DNA of 64,000 nt, taken from positions 40,011,201 through 40,075,200 of the forward strand of contig NC_079875.1 of assembly GCF_029227915.1 (NCBI RefSeq). Direction: 5' to 3'. The stretch's first letter is position 1. Each line of letters opens with the position of its first letter. The position numbers and the translations under genes were made by a program. The notes below the pieces were generated by a model. The model made no database searches. It saw only the letters and a program-made list of their open reading frames with translations, and had not been told where the DNA came from. Of this stretch, positions 28,830 to 38,700 are shown in pieces. This stretch comes from Hydractinia symbiolongicarpus. Lineage: Eukaryota; Cnidaria; Hydrozoa; Anthoathecata; Hydractiniidae.

Positions 28830-30699
28830 TCAAAAACTACATTTCATTGACTTTCTAACGGTGTCAGTCCGTTTGAGTTTCAACGGTTGTGTCACATATT
28901 CGTACCAACATGTATTTAGCGATATTTTTTTCATATTACTAGGTTGCATCGCTTTTAACAATGAAACGTTGACTGTGGGACTTAATTGAACTAACTTTGA
29001 ACTGTGACCTGATAAATGTGATAAATAAGACAATTGGACTCCAAGAAATAACATTCTTCTTAATTTGACGTGATTGCCGGAACTCAGCAACTACTCTGGG
29101 CTCTGTGGTAGCGCTTCAATTAAGAATTAAGATAAAAAAGTCATTTTTTTATTGTGGGACCAATCCTAGCCATTATCTCGCGCTGAAGAAATAGCGGCAG
29201 TTTCGAAAACTACATTTCATTGACTTTCTAACGGTGTCAGTCCGTTTGAGTTACCACGGTTGGGTCAAATATTCGCAGCAACATGTATTTAGCGATATTT
29301 TTCTGATATTACTAGGTTGCATCTCTTTTAACAATGAAAGGATTGACTGTGGGACTTAATTGAGCTAACTTTGGACTGTCACCTGATAAATGTGATAAAT
29401 GAGACAATTGAACTCCAAGAAATAACATTCTTGTTAATTTGACGTGATTGCTGGAACTCAGCGATTACACTGGGCATTGTGGTAGCGCTTCATTTAAAAA
29501 TTAAGATACAAAAAGTCATTTTTTCATTGTGGGACCAATCCTAGCCGTTATCGCGCGCAAAAGAAATAGCGACAGTTTCAAGAACTACATTTCATTGACT
29601 TTCTAACGGTGTCAGTCCGTTTGAGTTTCAACGGTTGTGTCACATATTCGTACCAACATGTATTTAGCGATATTTTTTTCATATTACTAGGTTGCATCGC
29701 TTTTAACAATGAAACGTTGACTGTGGGACTTAATTGAACTAACTTTGAACTGTGACCTGATAAATGTGATAAATAAGACAATTGGACTCCAAGAAATAAC
29801 ATTCTTCTTAATTTGACGTGATTGCCGGAACTCAGCAACTACTCTGGGCTCTGTGGTAGCGCTTCAATTAAGAATTAAGATAAAAAAGTCATTTTTTTAT
29901 TGTGGGACCAATCCTAGCCATTATCTCGCGCTGAAGAAATAGCGGCAGTTTCGAAAACTACATTTCATTGACTTTCTAACAGTGTCAGTCCGTTTGAGTT
30001 ACCACGGTTGGGTCAAATATTCGCAGCAACATGTATTTAGCGATATTTTTCTGATATTACTAGGTTGCATCTCTTTTAACAATGAAAGGATTGACTGTGG
30101 GACTTAATTGAGCTAACTTTGGACTGTGACCTGATAAATGTGATAAATGAGACAATTGAACTCCAAGAAATAACATTCTTGTTAATTTGACGTGATTGCT
30201 GGAACTCAGCGATTACACTGGGCATTGTGGTAGCGCTTCATTTAAAAATTAAGATACAAAAAGTCATTTTTTCATTGTGGGACCAATCCTAGCCGTTATC
30301 GCGCGCTAAAGAAATAGCGACAGTTTCAAGAACTACATTTCATTGACTTTCTAACGGTGTCAGTCCGTTTGAGTTACAACGGTTGGGTCACATATTCGTA
30401 CCAACATGCATTAAACGATATTTTTCTGATATTACTAGGTTGCATCGCTTTTAACTATGAAACAGTTGACTGTGGGACTTAATTGAGCTAACTTTGGACT
30501 GTCACCTGATAAATGTGATAAAAGAGACAATTGGACTCCAAGAAATAACATTCTTGTTAATTTGACGTGATTGCCGGAACTCACCGATTACACTGGGCAC
30601 TGTGGTAGCGCTTCAATTAAGAATTAAGATAAAAAAGTCATTTTTTTATTGTGGGACAAATCCTAGCTATTATCGCGAGCTGAGGAAATAGCGACAGTT
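28830..30699. repeat. 1870-bp pentamer higher-order repeat, copy 2
   Basis: Second tandem copy with few differences, such as 'cagcaactac' for 'cagcgactac'. After 30700 a different monomer ('gtgttaatccg') begins, so only two copies exist here. Confidence 0.9.
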
Positions 30700-32766
30700 T
30701 CAAAAACTACATTTCATTGACTTTCTAACGGTGTTAATCCGTTTGAGTTTCAACGGTTGTGTCACATATTCGTACCAACATGTATTTAGCGATATTTTTT
30801 TTATATTACTAGGTTGCATCGCTTTTAACAATGAAGCGTTGACTGTGGGACTTAATTGAACTAACTTTGGACTGTGACCTGATAAATGTGATAAATGAGA
30901 CAATTGGAATCCAAGAAATAACATTCTTCTTAATTTGACGTGATTGCCGGAACTCAGCGATTACACTGGTCTCGGTGGTAGCGCTTCATTTAAGAATTAA
31001 GATAAAAAGTCTTTTTTTTATGTGGGACCAATCCTAGCCAATATCTCGCGTTGAAGAAATAGCCACAGTTTCAAAAACTACATTTCCTTGACTTTCTAAC
31101 GGTGTCAGTCCGTTTGGGTTTCAACGGTTGTGTCACATATTCGTACCAACATGTATTTAGCGATATTTTTTTGATATTACTAGGTTGCATCTCTTTTAAC
31201 AATGAAACGTTGACTGTGGGACTTAATTGAGCTAACTTTGGACTGTGACCTGATAAATGTGATAAATGAGACAATTGGACTCCAAGAAATAACATTCTTC
31301 TTAAATTGACGTGATTGCCGGAACTCAGCAATTACACTGGTCCCTGTGGTAGCGCTTCATTTAAGAATTAAGATAAAAAAGTCATTTTTTCATTGTGGGA
31401 CCAATCCTAGCCGTTATCGCGCGCTGAAGAAATAGCAACAGTTTCAAAAAATGCATTTCATTGACTTTCTAACGGTGTCAGTCCGTTTGAGTTACACCGG
31501 TTGGGTAACATATTTGTACCAACATGTATTTAGCGATATTTTCTGATATTACTAGGTTGCATCGCTTTTAACAATGGAACGATTGACTGTGGGACTTAAT
31601 TGAGCTAACTTTGGACTGTGACCTGATAAATGTGATAAATGAGACAATTGGACTCCAAGAAATAACATTCTTGTTAATTTGACGTGATTGCCGGAACTCA
31701 GCGATTACACTGGGCACTGTGGTAGCGCTTCATTTAAGAATTATGATAAAAAAATTCATTTTTTTATTGTGGGACCAATCCTAGCCATTATCCTGCGCTG
31801 AGGAAATAGCGACAGTTTCAAAAACAATATTTCATTGACTTTCTAACGGTGTCAGTCTGTTTGAGTTTCAACGGTTGTGTCACATATTCGTACCAACATG
31901 TACTTAGCGATATTTTTTTGATATTACTAGGTTGCATCGCTTTTAACAATGAAACGTTGACTGTGGGACTTAATTGAACTAAATTTGGATTGTGACCTGA
32001 TAAATGGGATAAATGAGACAATTGGACTCTAAAAAATAACATTCTTCTTAATTTGACGTGATTGCCGGAACTCAGCGATTACACTGGGCTCTGTGGTAGC
32101 GCTTCAATTAAGAATTAAGATAAAAAAGTCATTTTTTTATTGCGGGACCAATCCTAGCCATTATCTCGCGCTGAAGAAATAGCGGCAGTTTCAAAAACTA
32201 CATTTCATTGACTTTTTAACGGTGTCCGTCTGTTTGAGTTACAACGGTTGGGTCAAGTATTCGTACCAACATGTATTTAGCGATATTTTTCTGATATTTC
32301 TAGGTTGCATCTCTTTTAACAATGAAACGATTGACTGTGGGACTTAATTGAGCTATCTTTGGACTGTGACCTGATAAAGGTGATAAATGAGACAATTGGA
32401 CTCCAAGAAATAACATTCTTGTTAATTTGACGTGATTGCCGGAACTCAGCGATTACACTGGGCACTGTGGTAGCGCTTCATTTAAAAATTAATCTAAAAA
32501 AAGTCATTTTTTTACTGTGGGACCTATCCTAGCCGTTAGCGCGCGTTGACGAAAAAGCGAAAGTTTCAAAAACTACATTTCATTGACTTTCTAACGGTGT
32601 CAGTCCGTTTGAGTTACAACGGTTGGGTCACATATTCGTACCAACATGTATTTAGCGATATTTTTCTGATATTACTAGGTTGCATCGCTTTTAACTATGA
32701 AACGATTGACTGTGGGACTTAATTGAGCTACCTTTGGACTGTCACCTGATAAATGAGATAAAGGAG

Positions 32767-32774
32767 ACTATTGG
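32767..32774. repeat. Target-site duplication, left copy
   Basis: 'actattgg' directly flanks the downstream pseudo-LTR and recurs at 35494-35501. Uninterrupted monomers elsewhere (for example near 38870 and 40360) contain 'gagactattggactccaag' once, so the empty site can be deduced. It is 7 or 8 bp, depending on whether the first 'a' belongs to the 25-bp scar. Confidence 0.85.
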
Positions 32775-32852
32775 ATTACTGTGGAAAGTTTATCATTTCT
32801 TGAACATGATAGTTTAGTAGGCGACGTTTCGGGAGATCCTTCTCCCATCATC
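32775..32852 (-). repeat. PLE downstream pseudo-LTR (78 bp)
   Basis: Seventy-eight bases, identical to 35391-35468 and in the same orientation. It begins on the plus strand with 'attactgtggaaagtttatc' and ends 'cttctcccatcatc'. It lies 3' of the ORF in element orientation and directly abuts the target-site copy 'actattgg'. It contains two inverted repeats: 'tatcat'/'atgata' (32791-32811) and 'gggaga'/'tctccc' with a 4-nt loop (32831-32846). PLEs typically carry such direct terminal repeats, often with ribozyme-like cores. Confidence 0.92.
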
Positions 32853-32855
32853 GGG
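32822..32855 (-). ncRNA. Hammerhead-ribozyme-like core in downstream pseudo-LTR (degenerate)
   Basis: Minus-strand reading: 'CCGATGA', one extra T, a perfect 6-bp hairpin GGGAGA-AGGA-TCTCCC, then 'GAAACGTC'. This matches the order of a hammerhead core (CUGANGA, stem II, GAAA, stem III, UH), and hammerheads are established in PLE terminal repeats. Deviations: U4 of the core is C, there is an extra base before stem II, and I found no good stem I partner. A 2-bp 'ACGU' stem III would need a dimer. Relic or unusual variant; activity doubtful. Confidence 0.4.
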
Positions 32856-32990
32856 CAAAGTAAAATGATGTTGCGTATGTATTTATATAATTGCAGAGGA
32901 TCGAAATTCATAAAAATTAACCAATCAGAAACGAGCTGATAATTACAGTTAATTACGGTAATTAACATTTTCGGACCTGAATGTAGGTAA
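32853..32990 (-). other. PLE 3' untranslated region
   Basis: The 138 bp between the ORF stop and the downstream pseudo-LTR. It is AT-rich with no internal ORF of note; on the plus strand it holds 'gtatttatataattgcag' and the partly self-complementary 'agttaattacggtaatta'. In retroelements of this type the 3' UTR and terminal repeat are expected to hold the RT recognition structure, but nothing in the sequence proves this. A 66-codon minus-strand ORF across UTR, pseudo-LTR and satellite is not convincing as a gene. Confidence 0.75.
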
Positions 32991-35390
32991 CTACTTCTTC
33001 TGTAGGGCTGGTAACCAAATCTCAGGAAGTTGATACGAGATGCTGTTTATGTGTTTGTTACGTTCTACACTGTTGATGGTTTCTTTAATCTTCCTGGCCG
33101 TTGTTCTGGATTCTCTGTCAATGATTTTCTTCTCATCCCAATTAAACTGATGACTTCTGCTCCAGCTGTGGTCCGCAATTTCGTTTTTCTTCACATCTTT
33201 GTTTCTCACTGCGCGCATATGTTCTTGTACTCGTTGCTTAAACTTTCTTTTTGTTTCGCCTATATACACTGCATCACAATCTTTACACGGGATTTCGTAA
33301 ACAACATTGTTTTGCTCTTCCAGGTTTATTTTGTCTTTTGGTTTAGACAAAGTGCTTCTTAGGGTGTCTTTAGAGGTAAGAATGTATTTGATCTTGTGTT
33401 GCCTTAAAACTCGACGAAGGATCTCGCTGGTACCTGGTACGAAGGGTAGGAATGCTGATGCGATAAATTCCTCTGATGTTTCCTTGTTGTCTCCGTTGCA
33501 TCTTCTCTTCATTTTATTTTCTACTTGCGTGATGACTTTATGACTGTATCCATTTGTGATTAATGCATTTCTTACACGTCGAATTTCTATTTTCCTCTCC
33601 TGTTTGTCACTGACTACACTGTTGGCACGATTCAGTAATGAAGATATGACACTTTCTTTGCAAGATTTCTGATGGTTTGATTCGAAGTTAAGGTACTGGT
33701 CAGTGTGTGTTGGTTTACGATACACTGAAACTGAAATGGAACCATTCTTGCGTTTGACCAAAGTGTCCAGGAAAGCGATACTTCCATCGTGTTCAAGCTC
33801 AACAGTGAATTTGATTTGTCGATGTAGGCCGTTGATGTGTTCATGGAACTCTTCTAGATGAGATTTTTTGATTATGGCGAATACGTCGTCAACAAATCTT
33901 TTCCAAACCTTTGGACGTCTGTCTGATGTGACTAATGCTGTTGTCTCGTGTGCTTGCATGTATATTTCTGCGACTACTGATGATGCAGGGCCTCCCATGG
34001 CAACTCCGTCTGTTTGAGTGTAGAAGTTCTTATTAAACAGATACCATGTTTTGGTTAGAACAAGTTCGACCAAACGCAGAAAATCCGGTACTGGAATCTT
34101 TGTCTTTTCACCGAATGCAGCAGCGTTTTCGATAATGTCTTTAATGATGTTTAAGGTGTCTTTTATGGGAACATTTGTGTAGAGTGATGTGACATCAAAT
34201 GATACCATGCATTCGTCGTCTGCTATCTTTATTTCTCTGATGTATTCCGAAAATTCTTTTGAGTTTTTGCTGTGGTCACTTGCTGTGAATTTGCTGAGGA
34301 TGGAAGCAACAAATTTTGATAGGTTGTATAACGGTGTTCCAGTGCAGGAAACTATTGGTCGAATTGGATTTCCCTGTTTATGAATTTTGGGTAGTCCGTA
34401 AAATCGCGGTGGTGGTCCGTCACAAGGTTTCAGTCGGTAATACTGCTTATCGTCGATGTATTCTTTTCTCTTCAACTCCATTAAGATGTTCCTCGCTTCT
34501 CGTTTGATGACTTCTGTGGGATCTTTCTTGAGAAGTTTGTAAGGCCCGTTGTTGATGTGTTCGTTGCACTTGTTGATGTAGTCAAGTGTATTCATGATAA
34601 CCGTTGTTCTCCCCTTGTCTGCCGGTAGGATTATGATATCTTTGTCCTTCTTTAGATTCTTCAATGACAGTCTTTCAGATTTTTGCAAATTGTCCTTTGG
34701 TGTTTTGCTTTTCTGTAGCGTGAGGCTTACTTTAGCTCTTACTGTGTCTGCCTCTTCTTTTGGTAGATCTTTAATTGTCTCTTTCACTTTCGCAACTATT
34801 TCTTTCTTTAGAATTGAAGCTGGTGTCATGCAGAAATTCATTCCTTTTGATAGAAGGTTTGTTTCTTCTGTCGTGAGTTGTCTGTTGGAGAGATTGACAA
34901 TCCATTTGCTCTTTTCTATACCCGTTTGTGTATCATCATTGAATCTGTCATTGATTTTATTGAACTTTTTAAGGTGTCTGTCTTTAACCGATCTCATTTC
35001 TTTTTCATACACGCTATCATGAATATTCTTAACCTGTTTATATTGGTCGGTGGAGAGTCTCGATTTGATGGTGTTGTCAAGATCAAGTATTTGGCGATGT
35101 AGGGTGTTACGTGTTACGTGATTTAGAAGGATTCTTTCTTGCAACAACTGGCGGCTTGCACGTTGTAAGATTTTCTTACTTCTTTCAGTCTTGACTCTGC
35201 AGGTAAGTCGAAGATCTTTAGGTGTTATCTCGTTGTGAAGACAACGTAGAGAAAACCGAAGATGGTTAGTGTATCTTGCGTATTTTATTCTTGATTTCTC
35301 TAGCGATCTGACTACTGCCAAGATGGATTCTCCATATTGCTGTTTGATATTATTGAAGATATTATTTCGGTTTGTCTGTTCAGTATTCAT
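32991..35390 (-). CDS. PLE polyprotein: reverse transcriptase + GIY-YIG endonuclease
   Basis: This 799-aa protein would copy the element's RNA and nick target DNA for target-primed integration, acting in the nucleus. Residues 1-250 are basic and helix-prone, typical of PLE N-termini. RT blocks follow: 'ILPADKGRTTVIM' (254-266), 'RFYGLPKIHK' (329-338), 'RPIVSC' (344-349), motif A 'SFDVTSLYTNVP' (397-408, catalytic D399), motif B 'GVAMGGPAS' (462-470), motif C 'FVDDVF' (499-504, D501/D502), then 'FLDTLVKR' (540-547) and 'VYRKPTHTDQYLNF' (556-569). The GIY-YIG domain spans about 696-765: Y698, 'VYIGETKR' (708-715), R720, H724 and a candidate metal-binding E760. C702, C705, H741 and H746 fit the CCHH zinc knuckle of PLE nucleases. 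All key residues are present, with no stop or frameshift. The ATG directly abuts the upstream pseudo-LTR, and an in-frame stop lies just upstream inside it, so no longer frame exists. It is alone, with no neighbouring gene. Opposite-strand ORFs over it are shadows. Confidence 0.95.
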   Translation of the reverse strand: MNTEQTNRNNIFNNIKQQYGESILAVVRSLEKSRIKYARYTNHLRFSLRCLHNEITPKDLRLTCRVKTERSKKILQRASRQLLQERILLNHVTRNTLHRQILDLDNTIKSRLSTDQYKQVKNIHDSVYEKEMRSVKDRHLKKFNKINDRFNDDTQTGIEKSKWIVNLSNRQLTTEETNLLSKGMNFCMTPASILKKEIVAKVKETIKDLPKEEADTVRAKVSLTLQKSKTPKDNLQKSERLSLKNLKKDKDIIILPADKGRTTVIMNTLDYINKCNEHINNGPYKLLKKDPTEVIKREARNILMELKRKEYIDDKQYYRLKPCDGPPPRFYGLPKIHKQGNPIRPIVSCTGTPLYNLSKFVASILSKFTASDHSKNSKEFSEYIREIKIADDECMVSFDVTSLYTNVPIKDTLNIIKDIIENAAAFGEKTKIPVPDFLRLVELVLTKTWYLFNKNFYTQTDGVAMGGPASSVVAEIYMQAHETTALVTSDRRPKVWKRFVDDVFAIIKKSHLEEFHEHINGLHRQIKFTVELEHDGSIAFLDTLVKRKNGSISVSVYRKPTHTDQYLNFESNHQKSCKESVISSLLNRANSVVSDKQERKIEIRRVRNALITNGYSHKVITQVENKMKRRCNGDNKETSEEFIASAFLPFVPGTSEILRRVLRQHKIKYILTSKDTLRSTLSKPKDKINLEEQNNVVYEIPCKDCDAVYIGETKRKFKQRVQEHMRAVRNKDVKKNEIADHSWSRSHQFNWDEKKIIDRESRTTARKIKETINSVERNKHINSISYQLPEIWLPALQKK

Positions 35391-35468
35391 ATTACTGTGG
35401 AAAGTTTATCATTTCTTGAACATGATAGTTTAGTAGGCGACGTTTCGGGAGATCCTTCTCCCATCATC
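35391..35468 (-). repeat. PLE upstream pseudo-LTR (78 bp)
   Basis: Exact copy of 32775-32852 in direct orientation, offset 2616 bp. In element orientation it lies immediately 5' of the ATG at 35390, so any promoter and the 5' UTR must lie within it or in the adjoining DNA. It carries the same two hairpins, the strong one at 35447-35462. Zero differences from its partner over 78 bp argue for recent formation. Confidence 0.92.
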
Positions 35469-35471
35469 ATT
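35438..35471 (-). ncRNA. Hammerhead-ribozyme-like core in upstream pseudo-LTR (degenerate)
   Basis: Same hairpin and 'GAAACGTC' as the downstream copy. Because the sequence before the repeat differs, the upstream box reads 'ATGATGA': U4 is restored but the preceding C3 is A. The two copies deviate from the core at different positions. In element orientation this motif would lie at the 5' end of the transcript. Confidence 0.38.
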
Positions 35472-35494
35472 GTGTTGCCTTAAAACTCGACGAA
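35470..35494 (-). pseudogene. 25-bp ORF scar from a truncated upstream PLE copy
   Basis: This segment is identical to 33394-33418 inside the PLE ORF (codons for about residues 658-666, LRRVLRQHK), in the same orientation. It sits between the upstream pseudo-LTR and the satellite. In element orientation a bit of ORF therefore precedes the pseudo-LTR, while the roughly 540 bp that should link them (ORF 3' part and 3' UTR) is missing. The simplest reading is a severely 5'-truncated, internally deleted copy, or a template switch, upstream of the full copy. The last base overlaps the possible target-site duplication. Confidence 0.85.
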
Positions 35495-35501
35495 CTATTG
35501 G
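35494..35501. repeat. Target-site duplication, right copy
   Basis: Second copy of 'actattgg', after which the satellite continues as 'actccaagaaaaaacattc'. It restores the normal monomer phase, so the element inserted without deleting satellite DNA. Confidence 0.85.
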
Positions 35502-38500
35502 ACTCCAAGAAAAAACATTCTTCTTAATTTGACGTGATTGCCGGAACTCAGCGATTACACTGGGCTCTGTGGTAGCGCTTTAATTAAGAATTAAGATAAA
35601 AAAGTCATTTCTTTATTGCGGGACCAATCCTAGCCATTATCTGGCGCTGAAGAAATAGCGGCAGTTTCAAAAACTACATTTCATTGACTTTCTAACGGTG
35701 TCAGTCCGTTTGAGTTACAACGGTTGGGTCAAATATTCGTACCAACATGTATTTAGCGATATTTTTCTGATATTACTAGGTTGCATCTCTTTTAACAATG
35801 AAACGATTGACTGTGTGACTTAATTGAGCTAACTTTGGACTGTGACCTGATAAATGTGATAAATGAGACAATTGGACTCCAAGAAATAACATTCTTGTCA
35901 ATTTGACGTGATTGCCGGAACTCAGCGATTACACTGGGCACTGTGGTAGCGCTTCATTTAAAAATTAAGATACAAAAAGTCATTTTTTTATTGTGGGACC
36001 AATCCTAGCCGTTATCGCGCGCTAAAGAAATAGCGACAGTTTCAAGAAATACATTTCATTGACTTTCTAACGGTGTCAGTCCGTTTGAGTTACAACGGTT
36101 GGGTCACATATTCGTACCAACATGTATTTAACGATATTTTTCTGATATTATTAGGTTGCATCGCTTTTAACTATGAAACAGTTGACTATGGGACTTAATT
36201 GAGCTAACTTTGGACTGTCACCTGATAAATGTGATAAAAGAGACAATTGGACTCCAAGAAAAAACATTCTTCTTAATTTGACGTGATTGCCGGAACTCAG
36301 CGATTACACTGGGCTCTGTGGTAGCGCTTCAATTAAGAATTAAGATAAAAAAGTCATTTTTTTTATTGCGGGACCAATCCTAGCCATTATCTCGCGCTGA
36401 AGAAATAGCGGCAGTTTCAAAAACTACATTTCATTGACTTTCCAACGGTGTCAGTCCGTTTGAGTTACAACGGTTGGGTCAAATATTCGTACTAACATGT
36501 ATTTAGCGATATTTTTCTGATATTACTAGGTTGCATCTCTTTTGACAATGAAAGGATTGACTGTGGGACTTAATTGAGCTAACTTTGGACTGTGACCTGA
36601 TAAATGTGATAAGTGAGACAATTGGACTCTAAGAAATAACATTCTTGTTAATTTGACGTGATTGCCGGAACTCAGCGATTACACTGGGCACTGTGGTAGC
36701 GCTTCATTTAAAAATTAAGATACAAAAAGTCATTTTTTTATTGTGGGACCAATCCTAGCCGTTATCGTGCGCTAAAGAAATATCGACAGTTTCAAGAACT
36801 ACATTTCATTGACTTTCTAACGGTGTCAGTCCGTTTGAGTTACAACGGTTGGGTCACATATTCGTATCAACATGTATTTAACGATATTTTTCTGATATTA
36901 TTAGGTTGCATCGCTTTTAACTATGAAACAGTTGACTGTGGGACTTAATTGAGCTAACTTTGGACTGTCACCTGAGAAATGTGATAAAGGAGACAATTGG
37001 ACTCCAAGAAAAAACATTCTTCTTAATTTGACATGATTGCCGAAACTCAGCGATTACACTGGGCTCTGTGGTAGCGCTTCATTTAAGAATTATGATAAAA
37101 AAAGTCATTTTTTTATTGTGGGACCAATCCTAGCCATTATTGCGCGCTGAGGAAATAGCGACAGTTTCAAAAACTACATTTCATTGACTTTCTAACGGTG
37201 TCAGTCCGTTTGAATTTCCACGGTTGTGTCACATATTTGTACCAACATGTATTTAGAGATATTTTTTTGATATTACTAGGTTGCATCGCTTTTAACAATG
37301 AAACGTTGCCTGTGGGACTTAATTGAACTAACTTTGGACTGTGACCTGATAAATGTGATAAATAAGACAATTGGACTCCAAGATATAACATTCTTGTTAA
37401 TTTGACGTGATTGCCGGAACTCAGCGATTACACTGGGCACTGTGGTAGCGCTTCATTTAAAAATTAAGCTAAAAAAAGTCATTTTTTTACTGTGGGACCT
37501 ATCCTAGCCGTTCGCGCGCGTTGACGAAAAAGCGACCGTTTCAAAAACTACATTTCATTGACTTTCTAACGGTGTCAGTTCGTTTGAGTTACAACGGTTG
37601 GGTTACATAATCCTACCAACATGTATTTAGCGATATTTTTCTGATATTACTAGGTTGCATCGCTTTCAACTATGAAACGATTGACTGTGTGACTTAATTG
37701 AGCTAACTTTGGACTGTCACCTGATAAATGTGATAAAGGAGACTATTGGACTCCAAGAAAAAACATTCTTCTTAAATTGACATGTTTGCCGGAACTCAGC
37801 GATTACACTGGCCGCTGTGGTAGCGCTTCATTCAAGAGTTTAGATAAATAAGTCATTCTTTACTGTGGGACCAGTCCTATCTGTTATCGCGCGCGGAAGA
37901 AATAGCGACAGTTTCAAAATTAAAATTCATTGAATTTCTAACGGTGTCAGTCCGTTTCAGTTACAACGGTTTGGTCACATATTCGTACAACATGTATTTA
38001 GCGATATTTTTCTGATATTACTAGGTTGCATCGCTTTTAACAATGAAAGGATTGACTGTGGGACTTAATTGAGCTAACTTTGGACTGTGACCTGATAAAT
38101 GTGATAAATGAGACAATTGGACTCCAAGAAATAACATTCTTGTTAATTTGACGTGATTGCCGGAACTCAGCGATTACACTGGGCACTGTGGTAGCGCTTC
38201 ATTTAAAAATTAAGAAACAAAAAGTCATTTTTTTATTGTGGGACCAATCCTAGCCGTTATCGCGCGGTAAAGAAATAGCGACAGTTTCAAGAACTACATT
38301 TCATTGACTTTCTAACGGTGTCAGTCCGTTTGAGTTACAACGGTTGGGTCACATATTCGTATCAACATGTATTTAACGATATTTTTCTGATATTATTAGG
38401 TTGCATCGCTTTTAACTATGAAACAGTTGACTGTGGGACTTAATTGAGCTAACTTTGGACTGTCACCTGATAAATGTGATAAAGGAGACAATTGGACTCC

Positions 38501-38700
38501 AAGAAAAAACATTCTTCTTAATATGACATGATTGCCGAAACTCAGCGATTACACTGGGCTCTGTGGTAGCACTTCATTTAAGAATTATGATAAAAAAAGT
38601 CATTTTTTTATTGTGGGACCAATCCTAGCCATCATTGCGCGCTGAGGAAATAGCGACAGTTTCAAAAACTACATTTCATTGACTTTCTAACGGTGTCAGT

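Larger units (their letters stand above)
1..32774. repeat. Left arm of ~373-bp satellite array
   Basis: Uninterrupted head-to-tail array of a 373-374-bp AT-rich monomer, about 88 copies by length. Anchor strings such as 'ggactccaagaaataac', 'gccggaactcagcgatta' and 'ctaggttgcatcgctttt' recur every 372-375 bp throughout. Two main types alternate, often strictly: A (about 373 bp, 'tttcaacggttgtgtcac', 'gaaacgttgactg', 'ttgaactaac') and B (about 374 bp, 'ttacaacagttgggtcac', 'gaaacgattgactg', 'ttgagctaac'). The extra base in B explains the 747-748-bp dimer spacing. Minor types with 'ttaagatacaaaaagtc' and 'gccgttatcgcgcgctaaag' occur near 5.7-6.3, 14.2 and 27.6-30.4 kb. I see no gene, RNA or other inserted element in this arm. 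The array runs off the left edge of the window. Function is unknown; satellites of this kind commonly form heterochromatin. Confidence 0.97.
32775..35493 (-). mobile_element. Penelope-like retroelement (PLE), intact ORF
   Basis: The only non-satellite DNA in the window. Read on the minus strand the order is: a 25-bp scar of internal ORF sequence (35470-35494), upstream pseudo-LTR (35391-35468), one 799-codon ORF (35390-32991), a 3' UTR of about 138 bp, and downstream pseudo-LTR (32852-32775). The two 78-bp repeats are identical and in direct orientation. The satellite resumes in the same monomer phase on both sides, with 'actattgg' at each edge. RT plus C-terminal GIY-YIG nuclease in one ORF, with terminal direct repeats, is the diagnostic layout of endonuclease-bearing PLEs in animals. 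Identical repeats and an open ORF suggest recent insertion and possible activity (inference). Assignment to a named PLE clade would need a phylogeny. Confidence 0.93.

Noticed and set aside
32768-32968. 66-aa minus-strand ORF across the PLE 3' UTR, pseudo-LTR and satellite edge
   Set aside because: It spans the insertion junction and non-coding element sequence; no conserved motif.
33030-35102. Several plus-strand ORFs of 63-142 aa and a minus-strand 70-aa ORF over the PLE
   Set aside because: All overlap the 799-aa PLE ORF in other frames and have no recognisable domain; they are shadows.
32775-35493. LTR retrotransposon or endogenous retrovirus
   Set aside because: There is no gag, protease, RNase H or DDE integrase. 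The nuclease is GIY-YIG and the terminal repeats are 78 bp, which fits a Penelope-like element instead.
32775-35493. Group II intron or bacterial retron
   Set aside because: RT motifs (SFDVTSLYTNVP, GVAMGGPAS, FVDD) with a C-terminal zinc-knuckle GIY-YIG nuclease are of PLE type, and the host DNA is eukaryotic satellite.
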